A stretch of DNA of 64,000 nt from Camarhynchus parvulus (Eukaryota > Chordata > Aves > Passeriformes > Thraupidae). The notes below the pieces were generated by a model. That model was not told where the DNA came from and made no database searches. It worked only from the letters and a program-made list of their open reading frames with translations. The position numbers and the translations under genes were made by a program. Positions 11,801 through 25,080 of this stretch are shown here, one piece after another. The stretch lies in assembly GCF_901933205.1 (NCBI RefSeq), contig NC_044573.1:48637493-48701492 (forward strand), read 5' to 3'. How positions within the stretch are numbered: the stretch's first letter is position 1; every line of letters begins with the position of its first letter.

Positions 11801-14800
11801 TTGACATGCTTTCTACCATCTGTGTTTGTCTAAGTATGCTTTCTTGAGAAGAAGCAGCTGGGAGACTTCTGTGAAAAGATGCCTATATTTTAGCATTCTT
11901 CTCAGAAGAATAAATATCAAGTTTCTATTTCTCCTGACAGGGAGCTGGTATAAGAGCATTTGTAAAATTAACTTTGAAATGCAAGGTGTTGTTTTTCTTT
12001 TTCATTGTTTCTGTAGTATGTGCTCCCACCTAGGAAGGTTAATACAGGCATCTGTTTGCTCTTTTTAGATGTAATGATATATAAAAAGACTGAGTGGGAC
12101 TTTTGTTTGTTTATTTGTGTTTATTTCAGTGTGAGGGAGGTGAAAAGTTTTTTAACAATAGTGAGTTCCAAATGTGTTGTTCATTTATGAAGCTGGTGCT
12201 GTGTTTCATCTTCTTTGATGTTCTGAGGTTTTTTTACTTACCTGATTTGTAGGTTTTAATATTTGCTGCAATGTCACCTTTATTAATGAAAAAAAAAGCA
12301 AAAAAAATAACCCAGTTCTAACAACTTCACCATAGGTGCTGAAAAGGAGAAAGTACATAAGAGAGAGAAATAAAGAGGAAGGGAAATGGACAGCTCTCAG
12401 TTATTTTTCCAGACTTTACTCGCTCTGCTTTTATTCCCATTTGGTCATGGATACCAAAACCTTAAGTACGTAGATAAGGAAGCATAAACCACTTTTATCC
12501 AGAAAATATGAGGCTGTCCTTAAGCCCCTCTCATGAGCTTTGAGTGTAGTGATACAAAACTGAATCTTTTATGTAGCAGCTAAAGAAACCACCACTGAAG
12601 TCAGTGGGATCTGCCCACTGATTGTCTTTAATTGAAGCTGGATCAGACCCATAAGCCACACCAATTATGTTTGTCCTGGCAGCTAAACTGACATGTCTGT
12701 CTGCATAAACTCAAAATGGTATCTTGTGTTTAAAAATGTAACACTTCTGTACTCTGATCATAACTCTAATGATGTTCCTTGATTGGGAATATGCAGGGAG
12801 ACAATCATCCTCAATGACAGGGGCAGACATCAGTCTTAGCTTAAGACAGATCCAAAGGCAGTAAGACATTACCTAGAGTTTTCCTCAGCAAATATCCTGG
12901 ACTACAGTGTTGACCCATGCTGACATATTTGCAACAACCATTTTTTTCTCAAACTTTGGCTACTTGCAAAGTCTTTCCTTTTTTATGTTTTTACAATGAG
13001 TCTTGAACATCTTCAGTTCCAAAGCACAAAGAGAGGTATCAGAGGATGAGGACAGGGGTGCCGTCACAGAGACTTTAATGAAATATATCTGTTTTTTCCC
13101 CAGAGGTGCGGAGAAATCTCATTTGATAGTCCTGACCAGAATGCCAAATGTGTGCGCATGCTAGGTAAGGGTAAGAATCTCTTCCTTTTTTTTATTCAAG
13201 TGTATGGATATGGAAATATGTTTAATTGGGAATTTCTTCTTTAAAGTTCATGATAATGACCATGATAATCCACAATGGCATTTACAGAGTGCATCCACAT
13301 CTAGTCCTCATGAATATATTCTTTGCAATGAACTTTCAATTATTTAGACAAAGCACATATATTCCAGTAGTGTCCATGTGCATAGATGAAAATATAGCAG
13401 TACCAACACTGTAATTGGAAGCTCTGAGGAGCTGAAGCCCAGAACTCATATTCAAAAGCTGAAAATCTGTGTTTATAAAGACAGTATGAATTCCACAGGC
13501 ATGCATCAAAAGTCTCTAAAGCAGACCTTCAGCTGCATCAGTCAGGGAAATTGCAGTCAATATGATTTTACATATTTGCACTGGTGTAGCTTTGTAGAAA
13601 TCCATATTAAGTAGAAGTGCCTATTCTTTAGAAACAATGCAAAACTGTTCTGCTATCACTAATTACTGTGACCAATTTCATTGTGGTTGTTTGTTTCGCC
13701 TACAATGCTAGTACTGAAAAATTAATAGCATGGCTAGTATCACAGTGAAAGGCAGGGAGTAAGTGTCTAAAAACCTAAGAGATAATGTTTACTCAGGAAA
13801 AAAAATGAAACCACAGAACACTCGCAGGATTAAGCCTTAAATTCTGAAGACCTTTGACCTGCCAGGGAAGAGATAAATATATGCCGTAAATTAGAGCATT
13901 GCATCTAATAAAGTGAAGATTGAAATAGCCACAATTTTTAAAACTGCAACTGGCAATGTCTAGGAACTTAATTCCCATCTGGGTGCATAGCTGTGCTCTG
14001 TAATAACAGATTATGTGGTTTGTTGTTTAGATTCATTAAATCCTATTGTCACAACAGACTATAATTGCTGCAGAGGAAATCTGTCATGCTTGTAGTGCAC
14101 AGATCCCAACAGAAGAACTGACACAATGGGCCATAATGATCTGTTACATCAATGATCCATGGTTAGAAGTCCTTAATGGAACAAGCTGACAAAAAAAGAT
14201 ACACTTGTGATCCTTTATCATGCCAATTATAATCTACAGTGTAAATACAATTGAGTTCCTAATACTCTAGTTCTAAGGAAGTTATATCCATGGAAATGTT
14301 ATTACGCATTAGGGGGAAGAATGGGGGGTGGGAGAGAGGAGAACAAAGAAAACCCTTCTGCATGGGCTGGTTCACCATTTCATTTGGCAGTTTTAGAACA
14401 AGTGAGTCCAAAAGTGTGAGTTTGACATCCCTCATAGTGCAAACAATTCTTTAGGAGAAGTGAGAAGAACAAGATCTTGTTTCCATTACATGTGCTCTTA
14501 TCTATGTCTTGTAGTATATACAAGTACAAGAATGAGAACATATGCTGTGCTGTGTAAGGAAACTGCTGGGAATGTAAAAATGACTCCAAGAGCACATGCC
14601 AAAGCTGTAACTGATTCTCAGAGGTTACGGCTCTTGTATTACTTTGCCTGTATATATTTCACCTGCTATTGTTATTTTCAATGTTGCTAACAAATGAAGG
14701 ACTGTAGTGTCATATATAACATAGAGTTTTTCATTTCACCCCAAGGAATTCCAAATCATGTACAGAACTGAAACTATTCTAAGTGCAATTTGTATATTCC

Positions 14801-16004
14801 AGAACCCTGTAAGAGGTGTGGAAAGAAGAAACTAACAAGTACAAACACAGCAGAAACTGTGGTTTCTCTGAGAGTGACTGCTGGAGATAAGCTCCATTGT
14901 CTCAGTTTATCACAGAAATCTCTGTGGTTCTGTCAGTGCTGTAAAGCCAGAGGGTGTCCACTCTGGACACCTTTCCTTTCATACTGAACTTGTAGGGAAG
15001 AGCAGAAACCAGAAACTGCGCAGCCAAAATGGCCTAAGACTTTGTGTTGAACGTGTCATTCAGTGCCCAGTCTCATATTTTACAAGGGAGTTGAATTTCC
15101 AAGAGAATGTAGCACAGTTTGCCACTGATCAATGCAAAGATGACATTATTAATGTCCGTGGGTATAACCAGTGAGCAAAGCACAGCGTGCCTTCAGAGGG
15201 GGCATCTTTCTTGGCTGCTCTGTCTTTGAAATATGCTGAAACTGTCGTGCTGCCATGTAATGTAACAGTGACACAGTGCTGACAGAAATCTAGAGGGCAA
15301 GTCCCAGCAACTGCAAGAGGATAATTACCCCAGCAAGAGAAGAAACACAGGAGCCTGGAGTACCGACTGTATTTCTTCAGGGATCTTTGATGCAAGATCA
15401 GTCCATATTTGAAACTGCACATTATTGAGCTGTACTCTAAAATGGCAGTAGCTGGTTTTGTCAGAAAATGTCTGTATCTGCTTTATACTACTGGTTCTGG
15501 GCTAGCTTCAAATTTAGTTTTTTATAAGTAATGCCAGGCTTGCCACTGAGTCCATTCCTTGAGATAACATGGATTATGTGTATGAATTTCTTTTTCTGTA
15601 ATGGTTGAGGAAGAGGGGTTTGCAGTAAAAATTCTGCCTTCTACTAGAAAACACTGAATAATAGATTAAAAAATGCCAAAATGTTTACAATGCCTAGAGT
15701 GAAGTTAGATAACTTTTCAAGGCACTGACTAGATACCACTCAACCTGAGATTAAGAGCATAGAATCAGCTTAATGCCTCGTCTTTCAGTATCAGAGTGAT
15801 GGATATTTATAAATCAAGTGTAAAAAATAACAAAATTAAATGGTCACTTAGCAGTGTTTCCTGAGGATATAAAAGATAATAGCTATGTGCTCTGACTAGA
15901 ATATGTTCAGTGTTAGTGTAATTATCTGCACTAAAGTCATTACAGAAAATTATGTTCTCCCTCTTATTTTTCATATTGTGCTTCTCTCTTTACACTTTTA
16001 TCTG
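8828..16004. other. Non-coding; no gene recognised
   Basis: AT-rich spacer sequence with many short poly-A and poly-T runs. Open frames stay near or below 100 codons, overlap on both strands and lack splice context or recognisable protein motifs. The only element I would set apart is the possible ancient interspersed repeat at 12590-12650. Confidence 0.65.
12590..12650. repeat. Possible ancient amniote interspersed repeat fragment
   Basis: The block reads CACTGAAGTCAGTGGGA, then CCCACTGATTG, then TGGATCAGACCC. A pattern of this kind (a TGAAGTCAATGGGA core followed by its rough inverse and a GGATCAG-CCC end) is, from memory, seen repeatedly in turtle, crocodilian and bird DNA. I cannot name the family. 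The internal CAGTGGG/CCCACTG inverted pair is visible. It could also be a chance match. Confidence 0.35.
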
Positions 16005-16535
16005 TGTCATGATTTAATCCCAGCTGGCAACTAAGCAACATGCAGCCACTCGCTCACTTTGCCTCGCAGTGGGAGCTGAATCAGAAAAAAGTATAACTTG
16101 AGGGTTGAGACAGGAACAGTTGAATAATAGAAACAAAATATAATAATAACAATAATAATGGTGGTAATGAAAAAGAGAGAGAGGAATAAAACCCAAGAGA
16201 AACAAGTGATGCACAACCCAACTGCTCACCACCTGCTGACCAAAGTGATTGGCAGCTCCCAGCCAACATGCCCCCGACACACACACAGAAACACAAGTTT
16301 ATTTCCTGATCATCATGATGCTGTATGATATGGAATATCCCTTTGGCAAGTTCAGTGCACCTGCTCACAGTCAGAGTACAGGAAAACAAAAAGTCCTTTA
16401 CTTAGAGCAAGCTCTACTGAACAAAAACTATAGCATCAGTATGTTATCAACAACTGTCGCATAGTAAATTAAAAACACAGCACTGTATCAGTTACAAAGA
16501 AGAAAATTAACTCCATCCCAGTCAAAACCAGGACA
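16005..16535 (-). mobile_element. Solo LTR of an avian ERV-L-type endogenous retrovirus
   Basis: The element has LTR termini (TGTCAT at the left edge, GGACA at the right, giving TGT...ACA on the minus strand) and is flanked by ATCTG at 16000-16004 and ATATG at 16536-16540, a 5-bp target duplication with one mismatch. The overall layout on the minus strand matches a common bird LTR as I remember it: a TGTCCTGGTTTTGACTGGGA start, a CCAAAGGGATATTCCAT block, an ATT-rich stretch, a TTTTTTCTGATTC block and a GCTGGGATTAAATCATGACA end. The usual TATA region is degraded. No gag, pol or env remnant adjoins it, so it is most likely a solo LTR left by recombination. It has no coding capacity. Confidence 0.87.
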
Positions 16536-16540
16536 ATATG

Positions 16541-17608
16541 TTATACCAGTTAAAGCAACACAACTTTGATAAGAATGTTGGTCAGTGGTCTACCTTAGCC
16601 CATTGAAGACCTGAAGTGCTCAAATTCTAAATATATCACAGCTTTCCTGAGTGTGGCATTGGATAATACTTTGAACCCTGCATATCCATTGTCCTTCAAA
16701 AAATGGGAAGATAAGTGGTTCCTCACTTAGGAAAAAGAAGAATAAATGTATAAGTACAATGAGAAGCTGAAGTTCTGCAGTAATATAAGTAATGAAACTA
16801 TTACACTGTCAATAGAAATGTGTTATCAGAGGTTTCCTTTGAATCTCCAAATCTGCTGGGAGACAATGGCAGATCGTCAGCAAGATCTTCCAGTGCAACA
16901 AAGAAAATCTGAACTCTTCTGCTTAAATTGGAACTGTTATCAAGTTAGTGAGGGTACTTGGCCATGAAAAAATTGCCTGATAATGCTGAACAGGGTGTCA
17001 AAAAACGTTTGCTTTATGCTGAATTCAGGAAGTTAGAACCCTGGGTTCCTCATACTCTTTACCTTTAATGATTTTGACTTAAAAAAACTCTACCTAGCAC
17101 AAAAATTGAGATTATAGAAATGCACTCACTATCAGTCAGAGACTTTGACTGATAGTGAGTACATTTATCAGTTATCAGTCTAGAGATTCATATTATGAAA
17201 GGCAGAAGGGAACTATCCCTCTCCCTAGAGCACCCACTGCTATTTTCAATGGCACAACCTGAAGTTAATTTTTCCCATATGCAGACAGACATATTCTGGG
17301 CTCAGACAATGACACAGTATCATATCATGCAGAGATAATTGGGTTAGTTTGCTGTGAAAATTGCTGGTTGGATGCCTAAGCTAATTAACTCTGCTGGGAA
17401 GGATTGTATACAAGCTTGTAAGAGTCCAAAGTTAAGGCAACTTAACCGGTTCTCACTTCCTTAACTAGCTCAGTTAACAAAGTTAACTCAGTAACCTCTA
17501 CAGGGCAGAGCACTGAGTTTTAAGAATCTGTCCTGGAAAAAATAAGTTCCCATAGCTGGCTCTAGGACTAAGAAGCAAAAAGGTCTGCCAACTAGAAGAG
17601 AAACTTCA
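16541..17608. other. Non-coding; contains a small hairpin
   Basis: No gene or transposon is recognised between the solo LTR and the TA microsatellite. The inverted repeat at 17124-17160 is the only structured element noticed. Confidence 0.6.
17124..17160. repeat. Perfect 15-bp inverted repeat with 7-base loop
   Basis: Left arm 17124-17138 (ACTCACTATCAGTCA) and right arm 17146-17160 are exact reverse complements around a GAGACTT loop. The stem is too short and isolated to look like a miRNA precursor, and there is no U run to suggest a terminator. It may be a small templated inversion or a MITE relic. Confidence 0.85.
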
Positions 17609-17710
17609 ATTATATATATATATATACACATATATATATATACACATATATATATATATACACATATATATATATATACACATATATACATATATAATTA
17701 ATATATATAG
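17609..17710. repeat. Interrupted (TA)n/(CACATATATA)n microsatellite
   Basis: Runs of TATATA are broken at fairly even intervals of roughly 16-18 bases by CACA, giving about four to five units, and end in TATATAATTAATATATATAG. The regular interruption suggests that a compound unit, not pure TA, was the amplified element. The 151-codon minus-strand open frame that begins upstream and ends in Ile/Tyr/Val repeats is a product of this repeat. Confidence 0.95.
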
Positions 17711-20700
17711 ATTTGGAAGAGGTCACATCTCTTGTTGGCCAACTCTGCTGTCTGCAGAGATCCTTCCAGGGGAAATGTGAATTGCCCTCCTCAAGGAGCT
17801 GGTTGGTAAGATTAAAACACAAGCCTTCCAGATGCCCCATGGCAAAAGGCTGAGGTGCTTTCTTTTCATTACTGTAAATTCCATGCAGACAGGAATGATG
17901 TGGCTGAGTTTTGTTTCCCATTTGGTGCAGACTTAATCCTTGCAAAAGCAGACAGAGGAATCTTGCTTGGAATAAAAGTAGTTTCCTCACAAATAGCTGT
18001 TTAAAATTAATCAAAAACAACAACAAAAAAACCCAATTATTTTTTAAAAATTGAGGTAGTGCCACCTTTTTTTTTAATTCTCCAGACTAATAGTCCATAA
18101 CTTTGTTGCTTTGAGGCAACAAACTTTTTCATATTCCAGCACAGAGAGGTGTCTACCTCCCTCATCTCCCCAAAAAAGTGGGGCTTTTTGCATACTTCAC
18201 CATTTATTGCCTATGAAGAATTACGGGTAAACGAATCGGCATTTAGCCATGAAATTAGTTTCGTAGATCCAGCTTCAGTCTTGGTGGCTCTTTGCCCACA
18301 GCAGGAAACCACCACACATTTGAACAGAGTTGGCAACCACAGCTTGAGAGAGAGACATTACTGGAATAACAACTGTGTTGAAAGCCAGGAGAGAGGGGTA
18401 CTGGCAAGGATCTGGCTGGCTGGTCCCTGCCTTATATAACCATTGAAGGCACCTTTAGTTGTGGCAGGAAAAAAAATCTATTCTAACTTTGCAAAACTTG
18501 ATCAGGTAAATAACCAAATAACTTAATGGGTAAAAAACTCTGAAGAGTAATTAAATGTGTCAACTTGCCCTGCAGCAAAGGGAGAAAAAGAAATGAGGCA
18601 TGTAGTCAAATGGTTCTGCACTGACAAAGAACCCGTGAGCCATTCCTGGAGCCCTCGCTGACATCATTTGAAATGTGACCCTATATCTCTTGCACATGCA
18701 AAACTTCTGCTGCAACTGATAGTCGTGCATGAGCAATGGTGTTCTAAATAGCCAAATATATGGACTATTTATATCCCAGTCACTCGAAGACTTATACCTG
18801 CACTTGACCTCATGCAGACTTAGTATTCTATCTGTGCAAATGAGATGCTAATAAACTCAGGAATTAATTTTTGTAAAATTAAGCAATGTATATATATAGG
18901 GAAAAGGCCTACAATCTACAGTGACTAGGAAGAAATCCATGCTTGTTGCTACAATGCCCATCAGGATTACTCAGGAATTCATAGCTGTCGGAAGGGAGAG
19001 GCTTAGGATGTCTGCAACAAAAAGATAGGCTTCTATTCCATGAGCATCTTGCAACACAGGATGGAGAGAAGCTGGTTTTTTCCATTTATAAAGCAATGGT
19101 GTGAATGCATACAGAAAGATAAAGACCACGTCTCCTTTTGATATCCTGTTCATGTAGATAAATTCAAATTTTAACATATAAGTCAATGCTTCAGGTTTTT
19201 CATTTATATTTTATATTCCAAATGCCACTCTCTACCAACAATTTATTCTGATGAGAATATCTATTATGATGAGAGCAGGATTGTATAGACAGGACCTATG
19301 GAACTGTAGTTCTTCCACCCAATTGAGTAGAGATTTTCAAATAACTTCTAACACTTTTCCCTTTTTCTTCTAAAATAGCATTCCAAAATATTAATGCAAT
19401 TTTAAAATAAGACTTAACTCCTGATACTGTAACTATGCTTGTAAATGAATTTTAAAAATTGGGTTCTCTGTGTCCTTACCACCACTGAAACAGAGGCTTA
19501 TTGCTCCTTCATGTCAATTCCTCCCGAGCTGACTGTATCTTCCTGAAACGCATTTTCTAAATCTCACCTGTTTTCTCTGAGAACTCTCGTGACTTGTTGG
19601 CCACAGTGGCACAGAGCAGACTAGACTTGGGCTATCACCAAGCGGTGATGTGGAAGGCTGAGATGCCAGGCTGCTGCTCCAATGGGAGTGTTGCTTGGAG
19701 ACGGAAAGTGGCAAACCAGTGGGCATGAGGCCACAACAGCAACGCCTTTGTCAAGGACTCTTTGGTGCACACACACCATCATTGTGCCACTTCATCACCA
19801 TGTTACGGTCTCAGGCTACACAAGTAGGAACTCTTTGTCTTTACTAGGATAAGATTTTTGCCTAAAACCTCAGAAATGTAAATATAAAATCCAGCTTTTA
19901 CTTTCATGACTATTTGATTACTTTGGGTAAGAATCCATAAAAAAAAAAAATTAAAATTTCGGATGCCCTAAGAATATTTTAAAGAGCAGCTCTCTAATAA
20001 CATCTTATTATTCAAGTAATTTTGATCTAATTGCTATTTTAGCTAATTATATAGGCTGGTAGTTGAGTGACAGTGACCACCTGTTTATCCTGTTCTGTCC
20101 TGTAAATCAGGTCAGACTGAAACTACTTCTCTTGCAGTACTCTACCTTTTAGAAAGGTGCTGAAGGAGACAAAAACTGGCCTTGTCCTTTTGAGCATGTG
20201 CATAAAACACTTTTCAAAATTTAATTTAGGGTTCTTGGTTTTCTATTGCATAAACATTAACTTGAATCATATCTAGTTTTATCCTATGTCTGAACCTGGT
20301 ACACGAAAGAGATGGGAATGTCAGGGCACTTGTAGAGAATGCAGTAATGAGGATTTGGCAGCATCTATATAATGTAAGCACAGCACGATGGCTTTCTGGA
20401 GAAGAGAGTGTTACTATGATGCCCACGTCTGCAAAAGCCATTCATTTGGACCAGGAGATCCCCCTGAGATTCAAAACCTCAAGAGATGATTAAAAAAACC
20501 CTCCAGTCCCACAAACTAGAGATACCTCAAACTCCTGACTTTCAGATTGTCTTTCTATCAAAAAGGTTTTTTGACTTGCCTGAGAATTTAGGAAAAAGCT
20601 ATAGGTTTCCAAGTCCTGTCCAGAAGTTGCACTCAAAGCACTTCTACAAATACCTGCAAATTCTGCCAAGTGTCCCTTTTTGTCCAAAGCATGTTGCAAA

Positions 20701-23700
20701 CAGAAGGGTTGCATTCTGCTGCCCATTTATGTAATAATCTAGTGAGAGGTTAACCTTTTAATTCTGAACTTTCATCATCCTAAGATAGTTAAACCTCACA
20801 GCACTCACTTTTTTCTTACCTACCAAAATAAAGGCAAGACAGGTTGGAATTAAGTGCACTCTGTTCCCTCTATTGGCCCTGCACATGGACAAATGCTGGC
20901 CAGGGCTCCAGGAGGATAGGAAATAGCCCCCTGCATCTGGGGGAACACACACGTGTAAGACAAGGAGAGTCATGAATTTTGTTTCACAGACATTTCCTTT
21001 TTCTTTTTTTTTAACTAAGCACTTCTTAGAAAAGCAGAAGAACAGTGGCTTGATTGATTTACTTAAGGTGATCTCATATGTTGTTTCATGGTATTTGTCA
21101 CATGAGTTCTTGCTGATCCCCTGTTGGAAAATAAATTTCAAGTGCCTATTCACTCTGCTTCCTCACAGTTTGATTTTTCCTCATGCCTAACCTCGTGCCC
21201 AAGCATGGACTGCATTCACGTAGTTTCCCATCTTCTTTGTCCAAAGTGATATGAGTGGGTTGTGTTCACCCAAAGTACTTGCTGTACAGAAAATTGCTGT
21301 GACTAACCATACTGCTATAATAATGTTCTCTCAAAATATGGGGAGGGGGAAAAGGATCTCCAAATTGAGGAGCAAATTGAAGAAGAAAACACTTATTCAT
21401 AGTTTTACATCAGCCATCCCTTCATGATAGCGTACATGTAATGAAATGTCCAGAGCTAAACTTTTCAAAATTAGATTTAAAATGTTCAGATTTATAATTT
21501 GTGGTTTGAGCTCATCTCCAGCAATTAATCTTTGCTTCTTTAATTATTACTTGGTGATACCTTGGAATTTTACAGTCTCTGCAATGTCCTACAGATTATT
21601 GTGTAGCTCCCCTTAGTAAGAGTGATTGATGTCTGAGAAAGCCATGGAATTCCTATGCTTTCAACCACTCAGTTCCCGACTGTACATGCTCATAAATTTC
21701 TCAGGTTAAGAAGGCATTTTCCTATATTCTTCTCTGCTCTGTATTGTAAGGATGTCTCATATTCTGGAGCTAAACATTTTTGCTGTTCTGAAATGTTGTT
21801 AATAATTTTCTCATTGTTACTGAGAACCGGCAGTGTAATATTAGTAGGAATTTTTTTAACCTCTAGTATAAAAAAAAAAGGTACCAAATAAAAACCCTGA
21901 TGTTCTTTTGTCTGGTTATCTGGGTAACTAGTTTTCCTTGATGGCTTTACCTTCTTTTTCCTTTTTAAATTTTTTTAATAATAAAAAATAATTTCTAGTT
22001 ATAATCTGTTGTCTTCTTGTACATCTCATACTTCTTAAAGCATTAAGTTGTTTTCTTAAATCATCTGTTGATCATCAAACTACTTAAGCATGTATTTACA
22101 TACTCTCACTGGAGCCAAAAAATGAGCAGACTGAAATAAGTTTGCATGCCAGGGTCAGTCACAGTGTCTAGCACTGTGCATGCTCAAGCACTGAACTGAT
22201 CCAAACACTTGAGGCTCTGGGCTTATGAAATCATGGAGTGTGTCTGTGAATATTGGTAGTGAATGATGGAAATTCTATTTAGCAACAAGAAACGGAATTT
22301 CTGAATCGCAACTGGCTATGCCAAGAAATTAATGTATTTCTTACAGAAAAGTTCAGAGAGTTCTACTGGAATTCCCTCACAGGGCATTCTTCTCACTCTG
22401 CAGAGGAAGTAGTGCTGAAGACAGCTGGGATGCAATTCATCTAGCAGAATGCCTGTAAACATCTATAAAAAAACTTTCAATTTAAAGTCTACAGCCATGA
22501 TCTAATCATCCCTTTGGTAGCAGAAAAGAACAGGAAAGAGGTGCTTTCTTCAGACTTAGATGTCTAAAACTGGTCTGAGGAATCCTACTCTCCACACTGA
22601 CTCCTCAGGAAAGTGAAGTGTGGATGAGAGCAGATGGAGGAGAATAATCTTACTCCTGGAGCACAGATATTGTTTTTCATGGTGTTCAAAGCTCTCAGGT
22701 TTAAAGTGGAGGGAATAATAGAAAAATAGGCTAATCAACCTCATCTACAAGATAATTTTATTTTTTTTTAAACATAAAATCGAGTCTCAAGTTTTCATGA
22801 TATTTGTAGAAAAGTACTTGAGGGAAATTGTTTTTATTAGCTGAATTCTTTTCCTCATTGCTTTTGGGAAGTCTTCATTTCCCTCTCTCTCCCTTTGACA
22901 TAGCTGCAGGACCTTTTCTGACATCTGAATAGCTCCTGAATTTGGGTTGAATAGAGTAATTTGAAAGCATGACAAAGGATTTTTCAAATGCTTAAGGGAT
23001 CCAGCATGCTGTCCCATGGGAAGAAAACTTGGCTGTATGGTGAAATCTTTAGACCTGAAGATTAAATTCTGCCATTAATGTGTCAAATATGATAACATAA
23101 CATTGTGAATATCAACTCACAGTAAATTTTTTATGGAGAGTACTCTATAGCTTATTTTTATAAAGAAAGTGCACACATTAGTGTTTTAGATCACCTCAGG
23201 AGTGTGTTCTTGAGATCCTATCCCAACATGCTGCAAATTCTGCTTTGCCTTATGAAGGAGTCTGGGAATAGACAAACTGGGCAACTTTCACATGTAACAG
23301 AGCAAACCCTGTGCTCTGGGAGCACTTCTAGTGCATTCTAGCTGCTCCTAGACATCTAATCCATGGACATAGATTAGAAGTAGTCCCAACAGAATCCTCC
23401 AAAGCACACACAGTTCAGACCTGGGGGCCTCTACTGTGGCTGTTTAACTCAGCCAATTTGCTCTTCTTGAGCTCCTGCCTCTCTCAACCTTGCCAGAGAG
23501 TCAACACCCACTGGGACTTCAACCCAGCAGTTGCTCTAATATGCAGACTTCTGTAGCCACACACTACCTTCAAGACCATTCAGCTCAGATAAGATTCAAC
23601 TGAAGATGTTTAGGATGTGTATAATTCATAATTTATGATGGGTTGTAAGTGTGTGTTTGTCGCTTGCCTACTTTGAGTACACAAGCCATCAATTAGTGCA

Positions 23701-25064
23701 TGCAACCTACAACTTTATCAGATATTTGTCTTATACACTTATATGAGGACAGGTTTATGGGGAATGGCAAATGTGATTTAGTCCAATGAGAAATTTGTCC
23801 TTTTTGAAACATAAGGTAAAATGATTTTTAAGTCTAAATCAGGATTTCACACTGAGCTTATAGATTAATACAGAGCAAATTTAATTTAACACTTAATTCA
23901 AAGGAATTATTCATATTGCAAAGCTTTGTTTATTAACATACAATAATGAGATCTTCACATTTTATTCATGCATATATAGGACAAATTATAATTGAGATAT
24001 CTTTTCATTTTATAACAGAGATTGCTAATGAAAGGACTCAAAAATACCAGGATCATACACTTTATTAGTAGACTTAGAAGAAAGCAAGGATTAGTGGACT
24101 AGAATTGATTTCTCCATCTGAAAACAGTGCAATAAACTGACAGCAGAAATGTATAACATGTTCATATCAAAAGCATATTATCCTGCTGACAAAAGAAGGG
24201 ACAGTTACTTTCAGTGTCTTTTTAGTTAGATAACAATATGTAAACATAGCCCACACATATATATATTTATATACACTGTTATACCTTTTGTTAATAAATA
24301 ATGTATGAACATACTCTTAAAAAGAAGCCTGTGCATTTCCACCCCATGAGCTGTATTTCAGATTCCTACAAAAGTAGGAAGACAAATTTATAGTTGAGAT
24401 ACATGACTGTTAAGTCCTAGAATGCTCTGGAACCATGATGGCTGAGACAGGAATTCGTCAAGAGAAGGGTCATTGTCTAAGAAAGAGACAATGAGAAATT
24501 TTACTTTTCTCAGCTCTAACTGCCCAGCGAAGATTTTCTGATGGAACTTAATTTCTTTAACTATTGGTATCCGAAGTTTTTATATTTACAGACTTGGGGC
24601 ACTATCTGCAATACAGAAAAAAAAAATCATTGTTAAACTGGTATTATTTGGCTTTGCTTTGTAAACCTCAAATAGGGTTGCCAAAACACTCAGCCACTCT
24701 GTAAATATTCAATTAAAATCACCATGGAACTTCTCCTGTGGAAAGAGTTGTGAAGATGTGAATGTAAGTTAAGGAGTAGCATAAATTATTTGGGTCCCCA
24801 GATAGCAGCTACATGATGTAACAACAATGGCAGTCACTGACAGAGTTCTGCTGGAAAGGGAAGATGAATGGCAAATGCCTCATTGTGATTTCTTGTTATC
24901 AGCAGGGAGTGTAACAACAGACATTAATCCACTGGTTTATCACAGGTCATAATATGTCCAGGGAGCTGCCACATTAAAGGCACAAGTGCAATTGCTGCCA
25001 TTGCACATTTGTCATAGAGGGCTCTTGAGGCAAGTACATGTCATAATACTTAAGAAACCAGAAG

Positions 25065-25080
25065 AATGCAAATTTGCATT
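25065..25080. promoter_or_regulatory. Palindromic octamer (POU-type) motif, candidate enhancer core
   Basis: AATGCAAATTTGCATT is a perfect 16-base palindrome made of two overlapping ATGCAAAT octamers on opposite strands. The octamer is the classic POU-domain (OCT) site. It is followed directly by TAATTATTAA, a homeodomain-type sequence. The upstream 200 bases are unusually free of low-complexity sequence. Regulatory function is inference; no conservation data are available here. Confidence 0.3.

Noticed and set aside
17610..18065. 151-codon minus-strand open frame ending in Tyr/Ile/Val repeats
   Set aside because: Its C-terminal third is the TA/CACA microsatellite and the rest has no recognisable motif.
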